A stretch of DNA of 64,000 nucleotides from positions 761,580 to 825,579 of the forward strand of contig AP019861.1 of the NCBI GenBank assembly GCA_013426755.1, in the 5' to 3' direction. This DNA comes from Spirochaetota bacterium (GTDB taxonomy: Bacteria; Spirochaetota; UBA12135; COTS27). Shown in pieces: positions 9,218 through 18,462 of the stretch. The position numbers and the translations under genes were made by a program. Position 1 is the stretch's first letter. Every line of letters starts with the position of its first letter. Under the pieces are notes generated by a model. The model had not been told where the DNA came from. It made no database searches and worked only from the letters and a program-made list of their open reading frames with translations.

Positions 9218-9748
9218 TTAGGTACTTGACTTAGGATCGGGTTCCATAGCAGGCGGTTTTAGTTTGAGTGTGTCTTCTTCATTATCCTCTACTGCATCGA
9301 TGGCATCGGGTAATTTATCATCATTTTCTTCGTCTAGCAGGGCTAGATCAGGTTCTTTTTCATCGGGGAGGGGTTTTACATGATAGGGTTCATCTTGTTC
9401 AGGCAAGGTGAGTGCCGTTTTGTCCATAGAGACGGAATCATCGTCATTAGGGGACTCAGAAGCGGTAGCTTTTCCATCGGATGTAGTGTTTTTGAAGTTT
9501 TTTAGAAATTCTATCTCATCCTGGTGAAGTTCTATTTCAAATTTGTCCGACGTGTGTTTAATATCGTTGTCTAGAATGTGTTTGAGTGCGACTAGAACTT
9601 CTTTGGCTTGGTCGGAATTAGCCTCTTCCTTATTGAGATAACGAATGCATTTGACATATTCCATGCAGGCACGTGCTATTTTATAACGATTGCCTTTATA
9701 ATTGAGTAATTGTTCGAGAGGTATTTCGACGGTAGGCTTTTTATTCAT
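9218..9748 (-). CDS. rpoZ: Probable RNA polymerase omega subunit with acidic C-terminal extension
   Basis: The 176 aa protein begins with a segment (IPLEQLLNYKGNRYKIARAC, residues 9-28) that resembles the conserved N-terminal helix of omega, where a short IPLE/LL motif is followed by NRY and a basic helix. Residues 30-90 are helical and charged. Residues about 90-176 are strongly acidic and low complexity (Asp/Glu/Pro-rich), an extension that most omegas lack. It sits 219 bp upstream of miaA on the same strand. The call is by resemblance only; the alternative is a lineage-specific hypothetical. The 14-bp repeats upstream contain TATACT-like hexamers on this strand. Confidence 0.5.
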   Translation of the reverse strand: MNKKPTVEIPLEQLLNYKGNRYKIARACMEYVKCIRYLNKEEANSDQAKEVLVALKHILDNDIKHTSDKFEIELHQDEIEFLKNFKNTTSDGKATASESPNDDDSVSMDKTALTLPEQDEPYHVKPLPDEKEPDLALLDEENDDKLPDAIDAVEDNEEDTLKLKPPAMEPDPKSST

Positions 9749-10893
9749 GATATGTATATTCTTACAGTATATTCTTACAGTATATTCTTACAGTATATTC
9801 TTACAGTGTATTATTATTGTATATTCTTATTTTTTTAGGAAGATATGACGTTATATGGCTTTTTATTACTTTCTAGTGGTGGTATTAAACGATTGAATGA
9901 ATGAGTGACGGCATTAAATAGTTGAGCTAATAATTAAGTCAATGATTGAATTACACATGACCGAGTATTAAACAATGTGTTATTAAAAACGTTATGCTAT
10001 TAATTGAGCTGCAGACATATTTTAATGATGTATTTTTGACAATATACTTTGACGATATATTTTTGATGATATATTGTTATTTCTCGTTTTTACTATGTGT
10101 TCTCTATTAGAGACACAATTATAACATGATCTCTCTAATAACATGATCTCTCTATGTTATATAGTTAAAGCAACATTGGTTTTATTTTGAATTTATAAGC
10201 ATTATATAACATTACATAAGCATTATGTGAGTATTATATGAGTATTAATATAAGCATCAATAATTGATGGCTACATTTGAGTGGTTTATCCTCAATTTAT
10301 ACGAACAAATAGGCTGTTACGGGCTTGTTTTTATAGCTACAGACAGCAATCTGTTGATAATTGATTGGTAATTGATTAGTAATTGATTGGTAATTGATGG
10401 ATAATTTGTTAGCTGATAATTTATTGACTGCTAATTTGTGATGATGGTAACATGATTTATGAAATGGGTAGATTGTTTTTGGGTTGGAATATTTTTGTAC
10501 TGATATTCGGTATTATGAGGGGTTTTGAGAGGTTATTTATATTATTATTAACATGGTTGCCGAATTAACATGATTGCGGAATTAATATGATTGCTGATTA
10601 ACATAATTACCGAATTGACATGACTGCTGATTAATATAATTACCGAATTAACATGACTGCTGATTAATATAATTGTTGATTAACATGATTGCCGCTATAC
10701 TCCTAAGGGCTTCTGCACATGTTTTATCACAGAAAATACAATTCTAGCAGCAGATGGCATCTAAATCTGTATAATAATAGCTAATCAATGATGACGATAA
10801 CAGAATAATTAATGACGATAACACGATTGGGTATTTGATTTGTTCTAGCTTAGTATTAATCCTTAGGTGCTTTTTTGTAAAAGAGTTGATGTG
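9749..10893. repeat. 1.1-kb intergenic region built of several short tandem repeats
   Basis: No gene seen. From the omega-like gene outward: four copies of the 14-bp unit TATATTCTTACAG(T) at about 9759-9825; short AT-rich repeats about 10020-10075; a doubled AACATGATCTCTCTA motif near 10125-10155; a run of TTGATTGGTAATTGATTAGTA-like repeats about 10350-10440; and six or so copies of a unit of about 20-30 bp around TTAACATGATTGCCGAA (about 10545-10700). Each family is confined to its own stretch. Confidence 0.7.
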
Positions 10894-11250
10894 ATGAAGA
10901 AATTATGGAGTAAGACAATATTTCCGTGGTTAGCTATTCCTATTGTAGGTTCGCTGTTATTTTTATTGAAGAAAAAGCGTAAAAAAGAGGCGGTTTATGC
11001 ATTATTCGTTATGAATCTAGCCCTTTACGGATATGCTATGTTCTCTATGATATTGGGGTATACGGTATTAGAAGTTTTCCCATATTTTTTAGAAAGTTAT
11101 GTGTATGTCTGCCTTAAAATCAATGCTGTTTTTATTACGCTTGGGTTTTTACTACTAGCAATGAGCGAGATATTTAAATTTGAAATGAAATTGCTAGGAT
11201 ATTTCCCCATTTTATCCGTATGTTGTGATTATTTAATGGAAAATAGGTAG
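10894..11250 (+). CDS. Small membrane protein of unknown function
   Basis: A 118 aa protein with three or four hydrophobic segments (about residues 8-25, 33-55, 70-92 and 94-112) separated by short basic stretches such as KKKRKKE. I do not recognise a family. The ATG at 10894 (MKKLWSK) is preferred because a GAG lies at a sensible distance upstream and the protein then starts with a basic N-terminus; a TTG or ATG further upstream would add only nine residues. It is isolated between two long repeat-rich gaps, opposite in strand to both neighbours. Confidence 0.55.
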   Translation: MKKLWSKTIFPWLAIPIVGSLLFLLKKKRKKEAVYALFVMNLALYGYAMFSMILGYTVLEVFPYFLESYVYVCLKINAVFITLGFLLLAMSEIFKFEMKLLGYFPILSVCCDYLMENR

Positions 11251-11830
11251 CAAGCAGGTCTATAAAGGTCTATAATTTATCACTATCAAAGTTACTCACG
11301 TTGCTAGCATTGTGTAGTACCTATGTAGTACCTGTGTAGTATCTGTGGTTAGTTTTGGCATATAACTTGCATTGAGTGGTCAGTGTTACAGTTGTAGTAA
11401 TATTGCGATGTGTAGCTGCGGTGATATTGCAGTGTTATGTTAATCGATGTTGTAATGTATCGGGGATCAAGATATTTTTGAGTTTACGGACACGACTTAT
11501 CATAGAGAATAGAGGATACTAGTTGTTATAGTAGATGATACTGTTCTTATCATAGAGAATAGAGAATACTAGTTGTTATAGTAGATAATACTGTTATAGT
11601 AGACGGTGCTAGTTGTGTTATAGTAGCCGAATGGCACTACTTGTTATAGCAAACAGAGGACAATACTTGATTACAGAGAACAAAGATAGAGAACAATCGG
11701 TCAAAGGAGGAGTTATAAGTCGCTTTATTTAGAGTCACTTAGAGTAACTAATAGGGAATTTAGCAAGAATCTTAGTAAGCATATCAATAGAAATATCAAT
11801 GCTGGCAACACGGCTAAGTATAAATACGAT
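11251..11830. repeat. Intergenic region with duplicated AT-rich units
   Basis: A 580 bp gap between convergent genes. It holds three copies of a GTAGTACCTGTGT unit (about 11313-11345), a doubled unit of about 55-60 bp containing ATAGAGAATAGAG and TACTAGTTGTTATAGTAG (about 11502-11600) with further partial copies to about 11690, and no clear gene or terminator. Confidence 0.6.
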
Positions 11831-13291
11831 TCAATGTTCTAGGTTTGCGAGTTCTTTAGCTGCTTTATAAACAGTACCTGCACCGATGGTTAGGAAGATA
11901 CCATCTGTAGCTTGTTCTTTTTTGACAATAGTTGTGCTTAGCGATTCAAGATCGGGGACGAGATGGATAGTTTTTTTAGGAGCAAGTGCTGTTATTTCCT
12001 GAGCTATCATTGCGCTGGAGACGTTTTCAATGGGTTTTTCTCCTGCTGAGTAGATGGGCAGCAGGTAAATTTTGTCTGCTTTTACGAGTTCCTTAGCGAA
12101 TTGCTTGTAATGTTCTAGTGTTCGTGAGTAACGGTGGGGTTGAAAAGCAACGATAACCGTCTTATAGAGAGACTGCAATGTGTGGAGAGTAACCTTAATT
12201 TCGGTTGGATGATGTCCGTAATCGTCCATAATGGTAAGATTTCGCCATTTTCCAATGACAGATAGTCTTCGTTCAACACCTTTGAATTGCGATAGAGCCG
12301 CTTTAATAGGGTCTACTGTGATACCTGCCTCTAAAGCAACTCCTATTGCTGGAAGGGCGTTTAGGACATTGTGTTCGCCTGGCATCTGTAATTTCATAGG
12401 CCCAAGGGCTTTTCCGTAGGCGGTGACTTCAAAATCTGATGAAAAGCGATTGAGTTTTAGGATCTTCCCATAAATATCTAATGAATGCGTGGTGGTGGGA
12501 GATTGCGTACGGATACTACTATTCGAAGCGGATAATGGCTTGTTACTATCACGTTGTAATCCATAGGTAGCATAAGGTTTTTTAAGATTGGGTTTAAGGG
12601 CAGCGATACGATTGTCATCGAAACATAAAAAAGCTTTGCCATAAAAGGGCACGCGATTGATAAATTCTAAGAAATGTAATATAAGCCGTTCTTCATTTAA
12701 ATAATAATCCATGTGATCAATGTCAATATTTGTGACAATTGAGAAAACTGGCGATAATTTTAAAAAAGACCCGTCGCTTTCGTCAGTTTCACAGATCATA
12801 ATGTCGCTTTCACCAAGCTGCGCATTAGAATGTATGCCAGACCATCTGCCGCCAATAACCGCCGTAGGAGAATATCCTGCTTCATGAAAAATAGCACTTA
12901 CAATAGACGTTGTCGTTGTTTTGCCGTGTGTTCCAGCAATAGCAATGCCTTCTTTAAGACGCATGATTTCAGCTAACAATTCGCCACGCGTAATAATAGG
13001 AATTTGCTTATCCCTAGCCGCTAAGATTTCTGGATTGGCAGGTGATATAGCACTCGATGTGACGACAACGTCAATATCTTGCCTGCTCGTAATATGGCTG
13101 CGTTGGTGTCCGATCGCAACCTCAATGCCCAGTTTTTCTAGATCGCTAACATTCTCACTGTGGTGCAAATCACTTCCAGAGATATGATAGCCCATAGAAT
13201 AGACTATCTTCGCCAGCGCAGACATCCCAATTCCACCAATGCCTACAAAGTACACAAGACGCGTCCGTCCAAACGGCTTAGCAAAGACCAC
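11831..13291 (-). CDS. murC: UDP-N-acetylmuramate--L-alanine ligase
   Basis: Cytoplasmic peptidoglycan enzyme that adds L-Ala to UDP-MurNAc. The 486 aa protein has the N-terminal GIGGIGMSALA nucleotide motif (17-27), the ATP loop GTHGKTTT (120-127), ETDESDGSF and DDYGHHPTEIK, all typical of MurC. The start is a GTG at 13291. A Ser/Thr/Asn-rich insertion of about 20 residues interrupts the central domain (around residues 255-275), a milder form of the insertions seen in neighbouring murD. It is the third gene of a murD-ftsW-murC run. Confidence 0.96.
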   Translation of the reverse strand: MVFAKPFGRTRLVYFVGIGGIGMSALAKIVYSMGYHISGSDLHHSENVSDLEKLGIEVAIGHQRSHITSRQDIDVVVTSSAISPANPEILAARDKQIPIITRGELLAEIMRLKEGIAIAGTHGKTTTTSIVSAIFHEAGYSPTAVIGGRWSGIHSNAQLGESDIMICETDESDGSFLKLSPVFSIVTNIDIDHMDYYLNEERLILHFLEFINRVPFYGKAFLCFDDNRIAALKPNLKKPYATYGLQRDSNKPLSASNSSIRTQSPTTTHSLDIYGKILKLNRFSSDFEVTAYGKALGPMKLQMPGEHNVLNALPAIGVALEAGITVDPIKAALSQFKGVERRLSVIGKWRNLTIMDDYGHHPTEIKVTLHTLQSLYKTVIVAFQPHRYSRTLEHYKQFAKELVKADKIYLLPIYSAGEKPIENVSSAMIAQEITALAPKKTIHLVPDLESLSTTIVKKEQATDGIFLTIGAGTVYKAAKELANLEH

Positions 13292-13604
13292 TTTTTATTA
13301 AAACCTTGAAATGTGATAAATCATTAAATAATCAATGTATAGACATTGATTATAAGCATTCATTATGGACACTTATTAAGTGCATTGATTAAGAGAATTG
13401 ATTAAGTAGATTTATTAAGTGCATTGATTAAGAGAATTGATTAAGGAGAATTGATAGTTTATGGTTTTGTTTAATGTTAAGAATTTCTAGTTGCAGATGA
13501 TAGGCGAGTGATATGGATAGTGAGGGTGCTTTTTATTTTTATAAGTGCGTGATAAAAATTAAATACGTGATAAAAATTGTAGTGAGTGGCTTATTTAGGG
13601 GTTA
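13292..13604. repeat. ftsW-murC spacer with repeats
   Basis: A 313 bp gap between genes that are usually tightly packed. GCATTGATTAAGAGAATTGA occurs twice with a similar unit between (about 13380-13450), and a TACGTGATAAAAATT unit is doubled near 13545-13580. No gene seen. Confidence 0.6.
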
Positions 13605-14822
13605 CTACGGAGAATTTGATTTGCTGGATGCTCGCACAAGCGATAAATTAAACAGTAATCCAATCATCGCATAATGTGAGAGCAGAGAACTTCCCCCATA
13701 ACTGATAAATGGAAGTGGCGTTCCAGTCGTTGGAAGCAATCCTAACGTTACGGCAATGTGAATTGCTGCTTCTAATGAGATCATAAATACGATTGCTAGT
13801 GCTAATAAGGTGTATTGATTGTTAGTTTGTGTCTTAGCAATGCGAACGCCTCGCTCTAAAACAAGTAGCGTTAGGGCAATAACGATGAAGGCGGCTAGAA
13901 AACCATTGGTATGTGTGAGTGCTGCAAAAGCAAAATCATTGTGGGCATCGGGCAATTTGGCTAGATTGGTAAAAACTTTTTCAGTGGGCTGTCCGAACCA
14001 GCCACCTGTTTTGTGGGCATGCAGGGAACGAATGATATGATAGCCACTGCCAGCGGGGTCTGCTTCAGGCGTTAAAAATAAAAACCGATTGACGATGTAT
14101 TGTTTGTTCTGCAGCACCCATAGCCAGATCGGGAGACTCAAAATAGCCCCGCTTAGAAAGTATTTCAGTGAAAAACGACCCAGTATAAGTATGACGATAC
14201 TTGTTGTCATGATAATAACAGCCGTAGAAATATCAGGTTCTAACGCTATAAGTAGTGTTACTCCTAAGGCAATAAGGACAGGCAATATCTTTTTTTCCAG
14301 TACCAATGTATCGTGTGTTTCTGTATTGTGAATATATTGCGTCATTACGAGTAGGAAAAAGGGTTTAATGATCTCCGACGGCTGGATGAAAAAAGGAAGA
14401 ATTCCTAAATTAGTCCATCTTCGAGTATGACTCACACTTTTACCTATAAATGGGACAAATACGACAACTAGGAGTATGACAATGAACAGTAAGAAACTAG
14501 CATTGTATTTAGCGAAAAAATTAAGTGGAGTTAATGCGAACAGTAACATCACCATAAAAGATAGTAGCAGCCATAATAATTGCCGTTTGACGAAGTAAAA
14601 GGGCTCACCTGTGTATTTCATCGATATATTAAAGCTAGACAGCAATAGAAAAGCAATCCCAAGTAAACTTAACGCTGCTACAGATAAAAGTAGAACAATG
14701 TCTCCATCTTTAAATGATAAAAATCGTGTTTTTAAGTGATGGAGGCCTTTATAGAAAAGACCGTAGCGGTCTAAGGCATGGTGATGATTGACATTGGTAT
14801 GTGAAGTTGTGTAAGATTCCAT
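13605..14822 (-). CDS. ftsW: Lipid II polymerase FtsW (SEDS family)
   Basis: A 405 aa SEDS protein, the peptidoglycan glycosyltransferase of the division machinery. It has about ten hydrophobic helices and the family motifs RRWTNLG, QPSEIIKP, EPDISTAV (catalytic-type Asp), SGYHIIRSL and LPFISYGGSSLL near the end. The usual LPEAHTDFIFA loop reads LPDAHNDFAFA here. The neighbours murD and murC favour FtsW over RodA. The start ATG at 14822 gives a 35-residue cytoplasmic lead-in. Confidence 0.93.
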   Translation of the reverse strand: MESYTTSHTNVNHHHALDRYGLFYKGLHHLKTRFLSFKDGDIVLLLSVAALSLLGIAFLLLSSFNISMKYTGEPFYFVKRQLLWLLLSFMVMLLFALTPLNFFAKYNASFLLFIVILLVVVFVPFIGKSVSHTRRWTNLGILPFFIQPSEIIKPFFLLVMTQYIHNTETHDTLVLEKKILPVLIALGVTLLIALEPDISTAVIIMTTSIVILILGRFSLKYFLSGAILSLPIWLWVLQNKQYIVNRFLFLTPEADPAGSGYHIIRSLHAHKTGGWFGQPTEKVFTNLAKLPDAHNDFAFAALTHTNGFLAAFIVIALTLLVLERGVRIAKTQTNNQYTLLALAIVFMISLEAAIHIAVTLGLLPTTGTPLPFISYGGSSLLSHYAMIGLLFNLSLVRASSKSNSP

Positions 14823-15193
14823 ATAAGCAGTCTATATTAGGTGAGTTATTTAAGACGGATCATTGAAAACAGATCATTAAGAATAGTTCATTGAGGATAG
14901 AGCATTGAGGGTAGATTATTGAGGGTAGAGCATTGAGGGCAAGTGATTTTTTTATAAGTAATAGTTTTTAGAGAAGTATTTTAATACCCATAATCCCCAT
15001 ATGAATCAATAGTTAGAGAAGTGTTTTAATACCCATAATACCCATATGAGTCAATATAAATCAATGTGAGTTGATGCAGAAGTTTCTTAGGTAAAGTCTT
15101 TGTGGAAATGGGGCTTGGTAGCATTTACTAGGGTGTATTAATTGGGCTGGACGCCACGTGTTAGGGTATATTAGGGTATATTAGGGTATATAT
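14823..15193. repeat. murD-ftsW spacer with three tandem repeat families
   Basis: A 371 bp gap. ATTGAGGGTAGA-type units lie at about 14895-14940, a doubled unit of about 42 bp containing TTTTAATACCCATAATACCC at about 14973-15060, and three copies of the 11-bp unit TTAGGGTATAT at about 15162-15194, running into the 3' end of murD. No gene seen. Confidence 0.65.
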
Positions 15194-17290
15194 TTAAGGT
15201 GTATTTTGGGCTAGTGTTTTTATTAAAGCTTTAAAGGTATTTCCGCGTTCTTCATAGCTTGCGAACTGGTCAAAACTTGTACAGCCAGGAGAAAGGAGTA
15301 AGATTATGGGATTTGCTGCATTGGATTTGCTGAATTTTTTTGTATTTTCATCGTGATTGGTTTTGCGTGCAATTGTTTTAGGTTTTTTATTTGGGGGAGG
15401 GTTATTTTGCTTGCTTGCAAGGGTGGAAACTAGCTGCCAGGCTGATTTCACAGCTTCATTAAAATCATAAATGCTTATCATTTCTGGTATTTGGGTTGGG
15501 TTTTGGATTGGGTTTTGGAGTGAATGTGAATTTTTATGAGGTGCAAGTGTTTTTATAAATTGTTCTTTTAGTATTTCGGAGGCTTGTCCATATAGGTAAA
15601 GTGCTTTTAATTGTGCTATCATTGTGTTAAGAATGGTAAAGTCTAGGTTTTTATTCTGACCGCCCATAATGAGTACAAGGTTTTTTCTGGCATTTCGATC
15701 AAAAAAACTAAGTGCATTGCTAACGGCTTGAACGGTGGTTGCTTTTGAATCGTTTATGACGAGTAGGTGGTTTTTGTGTTTGGGAGCAGCCTCTGTATAC
15801 TTCTGAGGTGGAGTATGTGCTAGCTCAATGACCTCCATTCTGTGTGGGAGGAGTTGAAATGTGCTTAAGTTATGCATCAGATCGGACTTTGAGCATCCCA
15901 TTAAATGCCCTATGCTGAGTGCTGCTCCAAGTGTTTCAGGATTAATAAAGAGTTGTGCGGTATTACGGGCAATGGGTTTTGTTTTTTTGTGTGGAAGGTT
16001 ATTATACGGGAGGTTATGAGTTGCGATATTGGGCTTTTTGCTAGAAATATCATGCGTTTTTGTCAATGAATGAGAATAATGCCGAATTTCTTTGATTTTG
16101 TTATGAGTACTACGGGTATTTAATAGGTTGGTTGCGAGGGTATGTGAAATTTTTAGTTTTATGGGTTTTATGAGAGAAAACTCAATGGTATAATGCGGGG
16201 GTATCTCCTTTTTTTGAGGTGAAGTGGCTGTTTGGGAAATTTGCTGGGTTACTTGGTTTGTGGGTGGAGAAGTGCGCTTAGGTGCTGGTACGTGAGAATG
16301 GGGTAGCGATTTTAGGCTTGCTGGTAAGGGTTCACGATTATGAGGTGATTTCACGTGAAAGCCAATGATTTGGCACGGACGTGATTTTAGAGATTTTTCT
16401 TTACTTGACAAGGTTTTTGTGATATTGTGATTGTTTAGGTTGTGGAGGAAAATATCATTTTTCTCGACATGTGTTAGGATATTGAATTTAGCAGAGATAT
16501 AATCTTTTAACCGATGGTATCGATCTAGGTGATCGTTATCAATGTTTAAAATAACGGCTATATTGGCACGAAATCGATAAAGTACTTCTAACATATAACT
16601 AGACAATTCTAAAACAAGCACTTCGAGCTTATAAAAGTCCTTGTGTAGTAGCAATTTGGCTATTGGAATACCGATATTCCCTGCGTAAGCAACTTTATTT
16701 TGAGGATTGAGTAGGTGTGTGACTAGGTGAACGGCTGTTGTTTTACCGTCCGTACCAGTAATACCAATAATGTGCTTATCTGCGTAATAAGGATAAAAGA
16801 AGTCAATGTCCGACCAGACAGGCAATTTAAGTTGTTGACATTTTTTTACCAAAACATGCTCTCGGGGAATGCCAGGGGACAGTATTACGTCAGTAAAAAA
16901 GCTATTGTGAATATTATAACTATTGTGACTATTGGCTGCAGTAGTGTTATTGTTGGCAGCGAGGTTAGCTTTATTATGACTACGATTGGGTTTGTGCTGA
17001 TGAATATTTTCTTGTCTGGCTAAAACTTCTAAAATCTCTGTATCACTCCAATAAATATCTGCTGGTGGAATTGTAAGGTTTTTAAGTCGCTTGGCGATAC
17101 CTATTTGTGTTCTTCCCTTAAAATGGTCTCCTATACTGTAACCAACCTTATAATGAGAAAAAAATTGACTGCAGGCAAGTCCTGTACGACTGATGCCTAG
17201 TATAAGGAAGTTTTTTTCATTCAATTCTGCTATAAATTTAGCTCGACTGAATTTGGCTTGGTTATTTATCTGCTTAGCTGAGGTTGCCAT
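15194..17290 (-). CDS. murD: UDP-N-acetylmuramoyl-L-alanine--D-glutamate ligase with large insertions
   Basis: Adds D-Glu to UDP-MurNAc-L-Ala. The 698 aa protein is about 250 residues longer than usual. Conserved parts: LGISRTGLAC (31-40), DVILSPGIP (134-142), ATP loop GTDGKTT (179-185), GNIGIP, LELSSYMLE, NIDNDHLDRY, LPHRMEV (481-487), NDSKATT (513-519), MGGQNKNLDF and LLSPGCTSFDQF (665-676). Low-complexity, His/Asn/Ser/Pro/Lys-rich insertions occur at about 95-130, 318-445 and 628-660. All lie between conserved blocks, so the fold can plausibly accommodate them. It is first in the murD-ftsW-murC run. Activity is inferred from intact motifs. Confidence 0.94.
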   Translation of the reverse strand: MATSAKQINNQAKFSRAKFIAELNEKNFLILGISRTGLACSQFFSHYKVGYSIGDHFKGRTQIGIAKRLKNLTIPPADIYWSDTEILEVLARQENIHQHKPNRSHNKANLAANNNTTAANSHNSYNIHNSFFTDVILSPGIPREHVLVKKCQQLKLPVWSDIDFFYPYYADKHIIGITGTDGKTTAVHLVTHLLNPQNKVAYAGNIGIPIAKLLLHKDFYKLEVLVLELSSYMLEVLYRFRANIAVILNIDNDHLDRYHRLKDYISAKFNILTHVEKNDIFLHNLNNHNITKTLSSKEKSLKSRPCQIIGFHVKSPHNREPLPASLKSLPHSHVPAPKRTSPPTNQVTQQISQTATSPQKKEIPPHYTIEFSLIKPIKLKISHTLATNLLNTRSTHNKIKEIRHYSHSLTKTHDISSKKPNIATHNLPYNNLPHKKTKPIARNTAQLFINPETLGAALSIGHLMGCSKSDLMHNLSTFQLLPHRMEVIELAHTPPQKYTEAAPKHKNHLLVINDSKATTVQAVSNALSFFDRNARKNLVLIMGGQNKNLDFTILNTMIAQLKALYLYGQASEILKEQFIKTLAPHKNSHSLQNPIQNPTQIPEMISIYDFNEAVKSAWQLVSTLASKQNNPPPNKKPKTIARKTNHDENTKKFSKSNAANPIILLLSPGCTSFDQFASYEERGNTFKALIKTLAQNTP

Positions 17291-17712
17291 CGTATTTTCT
17301 TAATATCGAACTAAGGAATACTTTCCCATAGCGCTTTTTTTATGCATTTTAGGGTAGAAAATAGGGTAGAAAATTGATTCCAGCCACAGTAGTATAGCAT
17401 AGCGTAGCATAAAATAGCGTAGCATGGAATAGCATAGCGTAAAATAGCGTAAAACTCTGGCAATCATCAAAGTTCTTTAAAGCCGCCGTTTCATATCACC
17501 AAGTCTATGCAGCGATGATTGACTTAGAGAATATCAAAATAATAATTGACCTGGGGAATATCAAAAATCCCTAGTAAAAACACTGCAAGGAGCTATAAAT
17601 TTCTTATTATTACGCCCCATTTAAATATATACCCCTAAAATAATTACCCCTATTTTTAGGTTCAATGGGCATTGTCCGTATATAGATAGCAAGTGCGTTA
17701 TCGCATAAAAAT
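17291..17712. repeat. efp-murD spacer with GC/AT mini-repeats
   Basis: A 422 bp gap. AGGGTAGAAAAT is doubled near 17352-17375, a run of about eight variants of an 8-10 bp TAGCGTAGCATAAAA unit lies at about 17395-17455, and a doubled ATTGACTTAGAGAATATCAAAA-type unit lies at about 17518-17570. It probably also holds the murD promoter, but I cannot place it. Confidence 0.6.
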
Positions 17713-18285
17713 TTATTCTTTATAGCGTTCGCTGTATTCGCCTGTATCTGTATTAATGACGATTTTATCGCCTGTCTGAATAAATAACGGCGCTTGAATG
17801 TCCGCTCCTGTTTCAATTTTCACAGGACGATAGGCATTTGAAACAGTGTCTCCTTTAATAGCAGGCGGAGCGTGCGTGACTTCAAAGACCATTTTTGTTT
17901 TAATAAAATTCACGGCAATAACTTCTTCTTCAATAATAAGTAACATCAGCTCAGCTTCTTGCTTTAAAAAGCGAATGATCTCTTCACCGATAACCTCAGG
18001 GGTAAGTTCGTGCTGTTCGTAAGTCTCGCTTTCCAAAAAGACGTACTTATTGCTCTGTTTGTAGAGAAAAGTTGCATTTTTGCGTTCCGTTTCAACGAGT
18101 TCTATTTTCTCACCAGATTTGAACGTTTTCTCACTGGTCCGTCCAGTAACGATCTCTTTGAGTTTCGTCCGATAAAAAGCAGACCCTTTGCCAGGACTTA
18201 CAAAAAATACACTCTGCACAAAATAGAGCTTCTGTTCATAGCGAATCGCTACACCTTTTTTTAAACTCGTTGTATCACTTATCAT
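17713..18285 (-). CDS. efp: Translation elongation factor P
   Basis: Relieves ribosome stalling at polyproline stretches. The 190 aa length is standard. The N-terminal KOW-like domain has the tip loop SPGKGSAF with the lysine that is modified in many bacteria; EKTFKSGE and the C-terminal IKGDTVSN, PLFIQTGDKI and INTDTGEYSERYK follow the family pattern. I see no epmA or epmB in this window, so the modification route is unknown. The overall form resembles spirochaete EF-P as I remember it. Confidence 0.96.
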   Translation of the reverse strand: MISDTTSLKKGVAIRYEQKLYFVQSVFFVSPGKGSAFYRTKLKEIVTGRTSEKTFKSGEKIELVETERKNATFLYKQSNKYVFLESETYEQHELTPEVIGEEIIRFLKQEAELMLLIIEEEVIAVNFIKTKMVFEVTHAPPAIKGDTVSNAYRPVKIETGADIQAPLFIQTGDKIVINTDTGEYSERYKE

Positions 18286-18354
18286 TATAACAAATACTAT
18301 TTACCGATTGCTAGTTAGCGATGATTACTTTTTCTTAGGGGCTTATTAGCACAC

Positions 18355-18400
18355 ACAAACGGGCTAACTGCTAGCGAAGTCTAGCAGTTAGCCCGTTTGT
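18355..18400 (-). terminator. Perfect 20-bp hairpin after the sugar-binding protein gene
   Basis: The arms ACAAACGGGCTAACTGCTAG (18355-18374) and CTAGCAGTTAGCCCGTTTGT (18381-18400) are perfectly complementary with a 6-nt loop. It lies 62 bp beyond the stop of the binding-protein gene on the minus strand, where a terminator is expected. It lacks a strong T run, so it may act as an mRNA stabiliser or a factor-assisted terminator. Confidence 0.6.
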
Positions 18401-18462
18401 ATATACAGTTTATATGTAATGTGTGTGGCTGATGACTGAATTTACGCTACTATTAAGTAAGC